Assembly (NCBI GenBank): GCA_033060915.1
Contig: CM065394.1
Span: 11,675,001 to 11,739,000 of the forward strand
From: Euryodendron excelsum
Taxonomy: Eukaryota > Streptophyta > Magnoliopsida > Ericales > Pentaphylacaceae
Length of the DNA: 64,000 bases
Reading direction: 5' to 3'
Shown piece after piece: positions 9,466 through 21,539 of the stretch (the stretch's first letter is position 1; the number at the start of each line of letters is the position of its first letter). The notes beneath the pieces were generated by a model, which did no database searches, had not been told where the DNA came from, and saw only the letters and a program-made list of their open reading frames with translations. A program made the position numbers and the translations under genes.

Positions 9466-11043
9466 ATGGTATATTGGTTGTGGGCGGATGTTGTGTCAGT
9501 TTTTTAGCCTATGGCCTCTTGATGGTTCCCCCACTCGGATCATTAACCTATAATGACCACATCGGGGAGTGGGCCTATGTTTGAAAATCTGGGAAGCGAG
9601 CCTTCTTAGAAAACATTACTAAACTCTCAACCTTATGCTCGTATAGAAACTATGCACAGCCGAACCTCTGCCAGATTTAAGACATGCACATCAATTTCAA
9701 AACCATGGAGGAAAGCGCGATTGCTTTACTTTCCTTTATCCTTGTCTAATCCTTGCTATTATAATGCTTGTATAAATGCTTATGCATATATATTTACTTA
9801 ACAATTACATTCTCTCTCTCTCTATATTCTTAGCATATACATACATGCATTCAATACTCCATGCCAAGATAAGAGTTCCAAAGTAACTCAAGTTACTGTG
9901 TTTTCATACATATGATCAACTCATAGAGAGTGACGCCAAGATCACTCTCCCTTGCATAACACCTACCAAAACCCCTAAGAGTTTTCACGTAACCCTAAGG
10001 ACTCATGGCACACATTTCAAGTCATTCCATAAAGAGGGGCCCCAATCCCTCTATGCTCACGGAGATAAGGTTGCCAAGAAGGCAAGGGTCAATCAAATAG
10101 CAAGGTCTCTTAATGACCTTCCCAATATCAAATTCAAAGAAGGCGAATCCGAAGACTTAAGAGTAGTTTAAGATCTCAAATGTAAAAGTAGATAGGTGAA
10201 GATCCCAAGAAAATGTTCATTCTCCTCCTATTAAAATGTACTTCGACTCTATTGTATATTAAACTCAAAGTTCAATGTACTCGTTTACTTTTTGTAAATG
10301 AATGAATGAATGAATAAATGAATGTATGTTTTCACTCAAATGGTAAAGTATCTGCATACAGGGGCAAAACCCTTATCTCCAAAACGTAAGCCAAATGCAT
10401 CATATTTAGTTTCCCTCTCAAAGTAGGGTTACCCCTAGGACATGCATTGCATAAAAACTTTCAAATCAAGGTATTACCTTATCTTTTGTTTCTTGTCTTC
10501 TATCCTCCCCCCTTCATCTCCAAGCACCAAGAGAACTGAAGGCAGAAGTAAGACAAGAAGGGGGTCTTCTAAATCATTCATTTACTATTATTGTGTTGCT
10601 TACATATTCACTTCCATTATACTCATGCATCCATATCTATTCCAAGACAAGAGTTCCAAGAAACTCAAGTCATTGCATTCTCATGCATTTTATCAACTGT
10701 AAAGAGAAAAGAGTAATCTAATCTCATGTTAACCGAACCTACCAAAGCTTCCAAGGGTTCATTAACCCTAAGGATTCATGGTATACATTGAACCATATCT
10801 CATGAGAGGCTCAAATCTCTCTTCATCCATAGAAGCGGGATCACCTAGACAAAGAAATATCAGTCGGCCCATGCCAAAAAGGTATTGTATTGCATAGTAG
10901 GGGCAAAACCCTGCCTCCAAATGGACTCATCATCATGCTTATATTCCTTCAAAGAAGGGACCTCTATAGGACATACATTGCATAAAACTTCCAACTCCAT
11001 ATGCTAACTACATTTTGTTTTTTTTTTTTTTTCCTTTTTCCAG
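9466..11043 (+). other. Distal leader of element A with a tandemly duplicated module
   Basis: Non-coding. Two diverged copies of a module lie at about 9885-10480 and 10640-11010. Each starts AAGAGTTCCAAG...AACTCAAG, contains an AACCCTAAGGA(C/T)TCATGG box, and ends GGGGCAAAACCC ... GGACATRCATTGCATAAAA. D has one such module. Inside are small inverted repeats, such as arms GAGAGTGA / TCACTCTC at 9926-9949 and GGGGCCCC at 10036-10043. The stretch ends in a T-rich run and TTCCAG (11038-11043), an acceptor-like site right before the ORF1 remnant. Confidence 0.6.
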
Positions 11044-11239
11044 GTCAAAGAGCATAAATGAACTTATGGGGACCCTCCTGCGTCCCACCCCGTTTACAAC
11101 TCATGTAAAGACAAACCCAATTGTTAGAGAAGGCATGCTCCACATTGAAGAACAAGGAGTGACCATTCATCCACAAGATGCTCTTTCTCAGCCATCATCT
11201 CGACAGCATGTTGCCACTCCACCCAATCCTCAAGCTTAG
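11044..11239 (+). pseudogene. ORF1 (gag-side) remnant of element A
   Basis: Begins after the acceptor-like TTCCAG. An ATG at 11058 aligns with the ORF1 start of D (63592), but its frame stops after 16 codons. A second frame (to 11239) carries NPIVREGMLHIEEQG, matching NPLTAIPEGIIHAQEEP in D, so a frameshift separates the start from the conserved part. Nothing downstream reads as Gag or Pol. Confidence 0.5.
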
Positions 11240-13389
11240 CTACCCTTGTGCAATCAGATGCAGCACATGACAAAGGGAATATGGTGGACACTGACATGAT
11301 TCCAAAACTTGTCTGGGGGGCGATTCCAAAAAAAGGGGGATTTCTTTCAAACCCATCTTTCAACTTTGAATTCATATTTGAGCATAAAAATAATATCATA
11401 TAAGGAAAAGGATTCAAAATTTTCATATTTATATCAATGTTTTCATCACATTCCATAAATGATGTTTTCTTTTAGCAATTTCCTTCGAAATATTTTATCT
11501 AACTTGGACGATGGGATAGCATAAGCACCACTTTTCAAAAAAATAATCTATGATTCCAAAAAGAGGTGAAAGAGAAATAGGAAGTACAGAGAAAGGGAAA
11601 ATACAGAAGGGTGAAAGATGAAGGTCAATCACGTAGCTCGTTGAAATCCAAGTAGCGACACCCGAAGGACGTCCTAGTAGAGCAACAAGTAGCTACACCC
11701 TTAGAAGGAAGATTAGCACACGTTAGTAGCCTAAGATGATTAAATCTTTGAAAAAAATCAAAAATATCGAAAAGATTTTTGATAGTATTTGACCTACACA
11801 TACACAATCAATGGGACAAATATTTAATTATGAACAAATTGATGTGCATGCTTGTTTGAGGTTGAATCTTGCCTGCATGATCACTTACATAAATATAAGT
11901 TAACGGTTTTGATAATCTTTACCATATTGGTGTTTCATGCTCATTTTAATGCACACTTCTTGAGACTTCTTAAAATATGGAATCCACCTTCATGGTCTAT
12001 TTTAAATGGTTCCTTCATTGTTAAATATTTGCGGATTGTCTCACACATGGATTGACCTTTTGTCGATTCCTTCTCTCATCATTTATGGAAACGGCTACCA
12101 GTGAGTCTGAATACAGCTACCATTGTTATGTAACAAGAGGGGAAGGCTACCTACTCATGTGTATGAAAGCCACCATATTTTTACATTTTAGAATTTCCAT
12201 CATTTGAGAGATAGGGTTGGAATTCGATTAAAAAAAAAAAGAGAAGAAGAAGAGAAGAGCAAATCAAGATCATGGGATGAGATAGGTTTGACCTCTAGGT
12301 GTGTTAATCTGTGAGCTATTGAACATGGTATGCCATCCTAGATCATGCTTAGGGTCTGTATTCTCATTAGTCTCAATGAAATTCCCCCTTACACCACTAT
12401 ATTGTCACCGATATGGTCTTGATCATCTCACGACCAATTGTGCTTATTTTGTGTGGTTTCATGCATATTTGATGTTGATCTTTCCAAGCTAAGCTGCATT
12501 TTGATATTTATAAATCTATATTTGCCCTTCATTGATTAATCATGTCTTTGTAGGGTCCCCATAATTTGAAATGTTATATAGTTCTACCAAAAACTGGGCT
12601 TGCATGTACTTTTAAATAACTTTTAAGTTCTTCTCAAGCTGATGAAGGAAGCTACCTATTGCTTTGCTAAAGGGTGATGCCAGCTGTCACTCGAAAAGAG
12701 CCCATCGATCCAAATAAAAGTCTTAGAAAAAACTAAGAGATCCACTAAAGAGAGTTTTTCCTTCCAACAAGAGAGAAGAGGGGAAAACGATTCAATGGGT
12801 TGAATCTCGGAGAGTGGTGCAAGTATTATCACATCCTAACAAGAAAAGAATGAAATTAAAAAGGGGAATCCCAAAAGAGAAATTGAAGTTCAAAAGGCTA
12901 CCTAATTCTAAGCTTCAACACTCATAACTAAACATGAACCCTGAGGCAAACCCAATGGGGGACGTATCTATTCCCATCCATATATAAAATGTGTGCATTC
13001 ATAAAAAAGTATGATATGCATTCAAATTCCATTCTTGCATGTGCATTCATCAAAAGTATGACATGCATTGAATTTCATTCCTATATGTGCATCCATCAAA
13101 AAGTATAAACATGCATTCATTTCTTTACCTATGTATTTTTTAGTCAACATAAATAAACGATTTTTACACAAAAACTTACTCTCTCTCTCTCTCTTTATTT
13201 CTCTCAAATAAGAAATAAGGAATGGGGCAAAGCATAAAAAAAAAAGAGAGAGCTAAAGTCACCCTGTGATCAAGTAACCTCAGACATCTCCAGCACTAGT
13301 ACACACCTCAGAAAGCTCAAACTGCTATAACTGACAAGAAACAGAGGATGGGGCAACAACCCACCCTCGATCTCCCAATCAACCTTGAT
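11240..13389. other. Non-coding internal region of element A, no gene recognised
   Basis: About 2.1 kb without a supported ORF. I see A/G-rich runs, a duplicated TAGCGACACCC / TAGCTACACCC string near 11650-11700, repeated GGCTACC strings near 12100-12180, and ~55 bp repeats near 12990-13120 (TGTGCATTCATCAAAA). I could not match it to Ogre pol. Confidence 0.5.
12990..13120 (+). repeat. Short tandem repeat, ~55 bp unit
   Basis: Three diverged copies of TGTGCATTCATCAAAAAGTA followed by ATGCATTSAAWTTCATTCC. A CT microsatellite follows at about 13180-13205. Confidence 0.55.
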
Positions 13390-13957
13390 TTAATCTTTCA
13401 AACCATGAAACCCAGGGCAGTACCCCATCCTACACCTACCTTCCAAACCTATTGATCCATTCAAAACAAATTGGCTAAAGGTGACCTTACTCCTCCTAGA
13501 AGGTGACTCAAAAGAAGTATTACCCGTCCAAAGACATGTCAACAAGAATTCTACCATATTTTCCAAAATTAGAGCTCAATAGTCAAGCCAACGTCTTGCA
13601 TTCAAACCCCAAGAGATCCCAACCAAAGACGAACCAATGTCCTCTCCTTCAAATTCTAAGGCAAGAGGGTCACAAGCATGAAGCAGTCTCCCATGGCACC
13701 CCACGCTTAGTTTTGCCAAGAAGTCTCCTAAGTAGCAGTTCCACCATGGGCCCTCTAAAAAAGCTACCTTAACCTCAACCTTAGCATTAACTCCGGCAAG
13801 GATAGTCTCAACATCTCCAATAGCCTCAGCTGGGGAATCTTTTACAGTAGCCCTAGCAAGGCAACCCTCTCCACATTAGTAGCACTAGTCCTCTTCTCGA
13901 CCAAAACAACTCTCGTCATTGCCTCCTCCGTAGATCATTGCTTCCCGCATCAGCCAT
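13390..13957 (-). pseudogene. Antisense additional ORF remnant of element A
   Basis: On the minus strand an ATG at 13957 follows an acceptor-like TATCTTAAG and starts a short frame (MADAGSNDLRRRQ). After apparent frameshifts, a frame from about 13870 to 13576 stays open for roughly 95 codons (starting ARATVKDSPAEAIGDVE, with LLHACDPLALEFEGEDIG further on, ending ARRWLDY). After a TGA it runs on to a TAA at 13390. I do not recognise the protein. Antisense extra ORFs between pol and the 3' LTR are known in Tat elements such as Grande and Retand, so position and strand fit. A plus-strand frame of 89 codons (13503-13772) overlaps. I prefer the minus frame because a promoter-like and intron-like layout lies upstream of it. 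Confidence 0.4.
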
Positions 13958-13960
13958 CCT

Positions 13961-15521
13961 TAAGATAGGCCAGAAGGTAAGAGATATGGTAAAGTTGTAT
14001 AGACAGGTAAAAGGTATACATAAAAAGGAAGAAGAAAAAAAAAAAGAATAGAAAATTTTGAAGTCAAAATAAATTTTCTATACATTTTGTCTTAAAAAAT
14101 TCAAGTTTTGAGTCAAAATGGATTTTCTACACATTGTCTTAAAAAATTCAAGTTTTAAGTCAAAATGAATTTTCTACACTCTACACATTTTGTCTTTAAA
14201 AATTCAAGTTTCGAGTCAAAATGAATTTTCTATACATTTTGTTTTCAAAAGTTCAAATTTTGAGTCAAAATGAATTTTCTAAACATTTTGCCTTCAAATG
14301 TTCATAGTTTCAAATCAAAACAAATTTTCTATACGTTTTATCCAAGTTTAAAATCAAAATATTTTCTAAACTTCTTCCTTCTAAAAGGGTATCTCAAAAT
14401 CAATTCCTAGGTCTTTTAGCTTTCCCTTACCAAAGTTATTTCAAAATCAAAAGTTCATTTTCAAAAAATCAAATATCAAAGGATTCAATCAGAATCCAAC
14501 TCAAACTTTTCTAAGCTTTTCTAATCAAGTTTCAAGATTTTATAAAAAATTTCCTTCAAAAATTCTTGCTCAAATTCAATTCTCAAACAATTCTCAAAAG
14601 TATTTTTCCTCAAAAACTCTTCCTTCCAAGGTTCTTTTCGATTTCAAAGTTTTCCAAATTCAAAATCCTTTTTAATTTTTTTAAGTATTTCCCTCAAAAT
14701 TTTTCATTCAAAACTCCATTTTCAAAAAAAAATTCTTTAGTTTTTCTTTCAAAAGCTTTATTCTAGGTTTCGTGAGTTTCTAAGGGCCTTCTCTGCAAAA
14801 AAGGCCCCACCCTCAAAGTTTTTATATCTTTTCCCTTCAAAAAGGCTTCATTTCAAAAAAATTTCTAACTCTCTCCTTAATTTTGAAAATTTTCGACAGG
14901 TCCCTTCTATAAGTAGTCCCTACAATGCTCAAAACACTGTAACACACAGGCCGTGCACCCCATGACATCACAATCTTATCGCACCAACATACATAAAACA
15001 ATTTGTGTACATTCCTAAGATTTTTAAAATTCCAAACACCCGTTCTATTTTTCAAAAATTCAAGGGTTTTTAAAATTCTCACAAAAATCTCTCAAAACTA
15101 CTTCAAACATTTTCTAAAATATTCTCATATTTTTCTAAGGGTCAAATTCAAACATTTCCAACAATTTCTCAAATTTTCTTATTTTTCAACCATTTTTCCA
15201 TTTTTCAAAAAAATAAAAAATTCAAAATTTTTTTAAAAATCACAAAATTGCATAGGGTTGTTCAACACATTTTTCTAAGACATGGTGCAAAAATCAAGCT
15301 AGAAAACCCGATACCCAAGGCTGTAGGGGCAAATCCCTAATTCTTATAGAAACCGCCTTTACATAAACATGCAAAACTATCCGAACTCAATCAAATAAGC
15401 ATCAAAACGTAGAAACAACATCACCAGAGCATTCAAAACATATCAAATCATTGATTTTGATTACTTGCAAAACTCAAACGGAGTTCTCCATATTAAAATT
15501 AACGAAAAAATAAAAACTCAC
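13961..15521 (-). other. Putative intron of the antisense unit of element A
   Basis: Minus-strand donor AAGAG|GTGAGTTTTT (GT near 15520) and acceptor-like ATCTTAAG just before the ATG at 13957. The ~1.56 kb between is AT-rich low-complexity sequence with a ~49 bp tandem repeat and no supported ORF. Inferred only. Confidence 0.35.
14055..14375 (+). repeat. Tandem repeat, ~49 bp unit, about 7 diverged copies
   Basis: The unit reads TTTTGAGTCAAAATGAATTT followed by TCTACACATTTTGTC and AAAAATTCAAG. It lies in the presumed antisense intron. Confidence 0.7.
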
Positions 15522-15765
15522 CTCTTGGAGTAGTTCGGTGATAATTTTGACGACGGTGACCACTTTTAGCAACTCTCCGGTGTGCCCCGAGTTATTCCTT
15601 CAATACTCAATACTCTCCTGTTGCAAAACACTCGAAAGTCTCTCACACTCTCAAAACCCTCACAAAGCCGCGGACTTCGAATCAGCAGTTTGCTGGTTTT
15701 ATTTCAGACTTGGTGCCACTAGCAGTGGTGCCAAGGTTATTTTAAGACTAGTGGCGCCACAGTCA
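15516..15765 (-). promoter_or_regulatory. Antisense promoter-like region and leader of element A
   Basis: Read on the minus strand: GGCGCCAC (near 15757), an inverted repeat with arms GGCACCACT and AGTGGCACC (about 15720-15742), AATAAAA as a weak TATA, then a leader rich in GAGAGTGTGAGAG-type sequence and a GTGAGT donor at 15516-15521. The inverted-repeat core is the same as the one before the sense TATA box of the family's LTRs. Function inferred. Confidence 0.4.
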
Positions 15766-15943
15766 AATTTTGGCCAATTTAGCCCTTTTTTCTCGCCAAA
15801 CTCTAATTCCAAACACCCCTTTTAGCCAAATTGCCATTTTTAAGCTCCCGTCTTCAAAGATTTTTAAATTCCATCCCTCTTATAGCCTCGCGGTCAACAT
15901 GGGACTCTTACTTCATTATTTTTTGCCATCGATAAGTACAGAC

Positions 15944-15956
15944 AAAAAAAGAGGAG
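15944..15956 (+). other. Polypurine tract of element A
   Basis: AAAAAAAGAGGAG, four bases before the LTR start TGTAAGCACCC. It is the expected plus-strand primer site. Confidence 0.75.
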
Positions 15957-15960
15957 CAAC

Positions 15961-17465
15961 TGTAAGCACCCTATTTTTGCCCGCTCGACAATCTCCGGTC
16001 TGACCGAACTCACATTCAAACTGATATAGACACATTCAAGTCCAAATTATTTTTCTAGACTCAATCTAATCAATCAATAGCTTCACAGGCCTGTTGGGCT
16101 CAAAAGAGGCAAAATAACCAAAATACCCTTGGAGCATTGCTCGGTCCAATTCTAGTTGTGGGTCTTCCTAGAGACGGTAAGTCCCTTTTTCAACCTCAGT
16201 TCCTGTTTCAATTCTAGTCTAGACTAATCAAACTCAATATGATACATCTTTTGAGAAAGTTGATCCCTCAGACGATAAGTCCATCCAATTTGGCGGATTC
16301 TCTGAGAAAACTACTCAGAATAGTAAGTCCCTTCAAACCTATCAACCGGGACAGAATCCAAGTCCTCGAGATGGTAGAACTGTTTACTTTTGGTGCTTGC
16401 TAGCCTACCAATGTAGAATGTCCGTTATCCGGCATTTCTTTTGAGAAAGTTGATCCCTCAGACAATAAGTCCATCTAGCATGTTTCCGAGATCAGGCAGT
16501 CTCCAGAATGAACGCACACTGTCAGAGTGGCGAAAACACTCACAAACATCACAACCGTCAGAGTGGCGGAAACACTCGTAAGCAGGTCGCCATTGGGAAT
16601 TGCCAACAATCCCCCTATGTCACAAGACTAAACTCACTTTTTGGCTGTGGCATTTTTACCGAAGGTTGGGATACCTTTAGAAACCAACTCGTCGCACACC
16701 GTTAGAGTGATGAAAACACTGAAAACTCGAGCCGACACTAGTGCCTACTAGCCCACTCCGGTGAAAAATGACCAAACTATCCCTTGGGCCTTTTCCGGCA
16801 TGCTTCTTAAGAAAGTACCTAAGTCCTCAGAGTGGTAAGTCCACCCTTCCAAGATTGTTTCATAGATGATCCGGCATGTTCAAGTGCCTTCCATTCGGTT
16901 TCGGACCAATTCTGAGACCATCTGAACAAAACAACCATTTTGCCCCTGAGTGTCCGATTGCCTCTGGGAACCATACTGACTTTAAGTATCAAACCAGTAG
17001 CCTCCCAGGAGTGCTTTTAATAGTTTTCTCGATCTTCCAACACTTTTCTGGATCATTCTGAGTTTATTTTAGCAAATTTGATGCAAAATGACCGTTTTAC
17101 CCTTAGTGGGCCGGTTGCCTTTTCCAACCACACGGACTCTGGTTATCAAACTAGCAACCTTTTAAAACACTCTTAATAGTGTTTTCAACCTTCAAGTCTT
17201 CTCACAGGTCATTTCGAGTCCATTCTGGTGTTTTCCTAGTTCAATTGACCGTTTTGCTCCTAGTAGGCCTGTTAATCTTCTCAAACATTCTGGCATTACT
17301 TCTCAAACTAGTTACCTCCGAGACACTCTCTCGAAGGTTCCCGTCCATTCCTAGCTAAGCCTAGTTACTCGAAACCATCCAGATCATTCATGGACTTTTC
17401 GGAGTCACTCCTAATGGAGTTAAGCCAAAAATTACATGGTAGTCACTAGGATAGGCGCTCAAATC
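15961..17465 (+). repeat. 3' LTR of element A, first part
   Basis: Starts TGTAAGCACCCTATTTTTGCCC and aligns with S1 through the ~157 bp units (near 16930, 17085, 17248) to TAGTCACTAGGATAGGCGCTC. It then stops abruptly at about 17465, where minus-strand leader sequence of C begins. The TATA and inverted-repeat segment is absent, so a deletion accompanied the C junction. Confidence 0.75.
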
Positions 17466-18130
17466 TTTTGAATGCATGAGAGTGTAATAACTTGAGTTTC
17501 CTGTAACTCTTGTCCTGGGATGGGTATTAATGCATAAGCATAATAGTAAATATATGGGCAACATAATAGCAATGAATAGGCAGTTTAGAAGACCCCCTTT
17601 TCGTTCTTGCTTCATCCTCTGGCTCTCTTGCCTTTATAGGCTAGGGAGAAGACAATGAGAATGAAAAAAAAAAAAAAAAGAGAAGAAGTTAGTGCCTTTG
17701 GATTGGAAATTTTTATGCAATGCATGTCCTAGGGGTGCCCCTATTTTGAGAGGGGAACTAAGCATGATGTGTTGGTTCTCGTTTGGAGATAGGGGATTGT
17801 CCCTATATGCAATATTGTACTTGTGCGAGCCTATTCATTCATTCATTCACTCATTTATACTTTCATTCAATGAAAGTAAGAAGAATAGTTTTATTGCATT
17901 TGATTCTCTCTTTTTTTATGTACGTGAGATTGAAAGTACATTTGAAGGGGAAAGGAAACATTTTCCTTGGGATTGTCACCTATGCTATTTTTACATTTAA
18001 AATCCTAAATTACTCTTGAGTTTTTGGATTTTCCTTCTTGCATGTAGGTCAGTGAGAGACCTTGCTTCCTGATTACCCCTTGTCTTCTTGGCAGCCCTAT
18101 CTCCGTGAGCGAAGAGGGATTAAGCCCCCT
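17466..18130 (-). other. Leader fragment of element C (distal part)
   Basis: Reverse complement of the A leader around 10040-10690: it shows the ACTTGAGTTTCC...GGAACTCTTG-type box, the AGACCCCCTTTT box, and the CCTATCTCCGTGAGC box next to the Athila insertion point. Non-coding. An A-run lies near 17665. Confidence 0.65.
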
Positions 18131-19685
18131 TGCTTGACCGCTCTTTTTTATCGGCTTATTTTAACTCGGAAGTGCACGAGTGTACGATGTAGCAATTAAC
18201 TCAGGGAGACCGAGGTCATATCCACAGGGAGCTAAATTTAGAAAATAGTTTGGTGATAAAAACTTAAGAGAAATTTATTTGGAAAAAAATTGGTTCACAA
18301 TGAATGTGAAATTTTCTTTGAAAGATGAGTAGTTGTGAATAGTATTCAAATGACAATGCTTAAATTTACAAGAGAAATAAAAGTCTTGGCTCAAAATCAA
18401 TTCCAATGGTGGTATATTGGTGGTTCTTTTAAGATATTTAAGATAACTCAACCCAACATCAACAATGGTGATATTGGGTCAGAAAATATTACAACAAAGT
18501 TCAAAGAAATGAATGATTGAATCTGGCTTAGAAATGAAAAATAGTTTCAAACTAGGCAAGACATTGAATCAAGCAATCTCTATACCAAAACTGAGGTTTG
18601 TGCATAGAAATTCAAGATTATAACATTGCTTAAATGATTTCTGAAAATTTTTCTTAACAATTATCAATCATCCATGTACAAAGTGAAAAGATAAATCATT
18701 GAGATGCATTAATACCTTAAAGAGATCACCTCAACCACCATCATCCTTGATCTTGAACCAAGAAAGAGCTGAGCCAACAACCATGATGAAGAAAAACAAT
18801 TGCATCAACATAAAATAAGAGGTTTTTAACATTGAAAAGCCAAAATCAACAAAAGAAAGCAAAATACAAGCTGCCCAGATTTTTGCACAAATCTGTCCTC
18901 TAACTTTGGACGAAGTTTTCACCTTCTTCCACTCTGTTTTTAGAGATGGCTATTCGACAGATATTTATAGAACTTCTTGCCTACTTTCCAGCCTCGCAAA
19001 GAACAGGTCATTTGGACATCTGAGTCAAAAGTTATGGTCCAAACACTAGAGGTTTGTCTAGCACATGGAGGAAGAGGCAGATTCGGTCAGCATTTTGAGA
19101 TGGCTGGTGGATCTCTTTATTCCATCTTTTGGACTGTTTTTCTCTTCTCTCTTTACCCCATAATCAAGAATTATTGTACTCCACTTCTTTCTAGCCATGT
19201 GCATGCTCTCTTTTTTCCATAATGAAGAATTATTGTACTCCAACCATGTGCAAACTCTTTTTTCTCCCAGCAACTTCCTACAAATGAGCCGAATATGGGC
19301 CTTCAAATTTTGGGCTGAAGTTTGCACAATACATGGAACAAGTTTGGGTTGAAGTTTGTACAAAACATAGAGCAAGTTTGGGCTTGAAGTGGATCATCTT
19401 TTAGCCTCTTCTTGGATTTGAAATGGGGCAGATTTGGGACACTTCTTTGAACCAAAATTTGCTTCAATCTTTGACTCAATTTCACTTCAATTCTTTGCTC
19501 CAAATCCCGGCCTCGAAGATCTCTGAAATACGTTATTTAAGCTTTATAAATCTATCAAAATATTAAACCAAACTTCATTATCAAAGGCACACCAAAAGGC
19601 ACACCAAACCATTATGCGAAACAAAATAAACAAATAAATACATAAGAAAAACTATAAATTTAATGACAATTTTGATGCACAATCA
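18131..19685 (-). repeat. 3' LTR of Athila B
   Basis: About 1,555 bp, ends TGATTGTGCATC ... GTCAAGCA read on the minus strand. The TATA box CTATAAATATCTG is near 18958-18970 (minus). It pairs with 27225-28764. A 61-codon frame present in both LTRs (18335-18520 and 27429-27614) shows no protein features. Confidence 0.85.
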
Positions 19686-21539
19686 CACCCTCCAACTAAG
19701 ATTTTGCTTGTCCTCGAGCAAAGCAAAGCAAAGCAAAGCAAAAATAATTGTTATCTACTTTATTCAAATGCCACTTTCGTAGGATTCACGATTGCATTTA
19801 GCATATGCAATAAGCTTTTAAACCCCTAGGTAGCCCTAGTGGACGAGTTGTAGTCTCATGAGGGTTGTCAGCGATGATACCCACAAACATCTTGAATTTC
19901 ACCTTCATCCAATGTCAAGTCAACCTATTCATAATAACTCAAACAAGTATTAAACACAAAATACAGATTTCTCAAGTACGATATAAAGGACATGTATAGT
20001 TCAGAATACTATCAACTCATAAAGACATTCGTAGCATCCTTACTCGGAGTGTGTGTGAATAAACTAACATGATCATTTTCTCAATATCAAAACTTAGGAT
20101 CACTTGAATTTCTATCGGAATCATGCTTCAACTCAAAAGCTCACCAGATATGCACTCAACAAATGAAACTCTCAGAAACATGTACATTTGTGCTCTCTCA
20201 ACATTTGTATGTGGAAGAAGTAATGTAAACAGTCCAAAAGGTCGCATACCAAGACCTTGAAAAATGCTAAAACAAGAGTATACGTAGTCTCATGAAAGAG
20301 TGCCAAGTGTCAAAAATCGGAATGTAACCACACCACCACATCTATACACATTCACAATTCAAACCATCTTATACTCGGGATCAATTAGGACTTCATTTTT
20401 TGTTGTAATGTTAGGTGAGAAAAAGTGTATATAGCAAGGGTCAATCAAAAACTCATGTGTCTGAGAATGGGCTAAATAAAGCACAATGAGAATTTTTTTT
20501 TATAAGGTTTACCACTTTTTGAGATGCACCGAACTCTCTTTCCTTCCATTACATACACAAGTTCACATCGCCTCTCAAATTTCATTTCTTCAAGCTTGCA
20601 TTTGGATATTCGCTTTTTTTTTTTTTTTTTTGCATCAAATGAACATTCCCTTCACTTTTGACTTTGCTCTCACAAATCAAACCAAGCCCCTTAATCTCAA
20701 AGATACTTTTGGCTGAGGAGTTCGAAAAATAGATAGTATACAAAAGGCTCAAATTGGTAAACTAGGGATGAGTGTATAAAGAAAAGAAATGAACAAGCTC
20801 AAATATCAAATATGGCCTAAAATCCTTTCCCAAGCATAACATGATTTTCCAAGTGATCATCAAATTCCAAATGTAAGTGATGTGGCACAAATGATGAATT
20901 TCCGACAACTCAACCAAATCAGAATGAATAATGAGACCAACCAACAACAATAATGCTTTTTCAAGAAAAATGCAATAGTAGCTGTGATAAAACCCCTCCA
21001 AGAAAGAATGGCTCTAAAACTCATAACAAGGGTACAAGTCTCCACTTTGTTCCTCAAGATTTCCAAGTGATCCTTTATCATCAATTAAGACTATAGTCAT
21101 GCAAGTTGCGAGTGAAGTGCAGAAAGTCCGAGTATAGATGTCGTGAAATACTCTAACAAGAAGTTAGTATAATGAGTTAAAATGCCAACATATCAAAACT
21201 AGAAAATTCATAACTCATGCTTAATTACTCAAATGAATTACTATGACCATGCTGACTTTCAATTAGTATGAAGAATAAATCTTGTTTTTTTTTATTTTTT
21301 TTACCAAACCATCAAAAAAAAAAAAAATTGGTCTTTTTTGGTTTTTTTTTCCTTTTTTTTTGTTTTTAACAAACCAACAAAAATAAAAGCTTCACCCCCC
21401 AACTTAAACAAGGCATTTTCCCTAATGCATGAATCATGATGGAACAAGTAAATGCATGAATCGGAAGAAAGAAAGGAAAAACACATTACAATAAAATAAA
21501 ACTAAAATATGTACCATGGTGGTTTATTACTTATGAAGC
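19686..21539 (-). other. 3' non-coding region and PPT of Athila B
   Basis: Begins after the pol stop with the TTTAAGTTGGGGGGTG string common behind Athila-type pol (near 21395-21410) and ends with GAGGACAAGCAAAATC then TTAGTTGGAGGGTG (19686-19699), the likely polypurine tract. Long A and T runs lie near 21290-21365. An env-like ORF, often found here in Athila, is absent. The short ORFs are not supported. Confidence 0.65.

Noticed and set aside
11240..13389. Host gene in the non-coding part of element A
   Set aside because: No ORF beyond chance length and no protein signature. It lies between the ORF1 remnant and the antisense unit of one element.
13503..13772. 89-codon plus-strand frame in element A
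   Set aside because: Overlaps the antisense frame, which has promoter-, intron- and ATG-like context. I could not exclude it fully.
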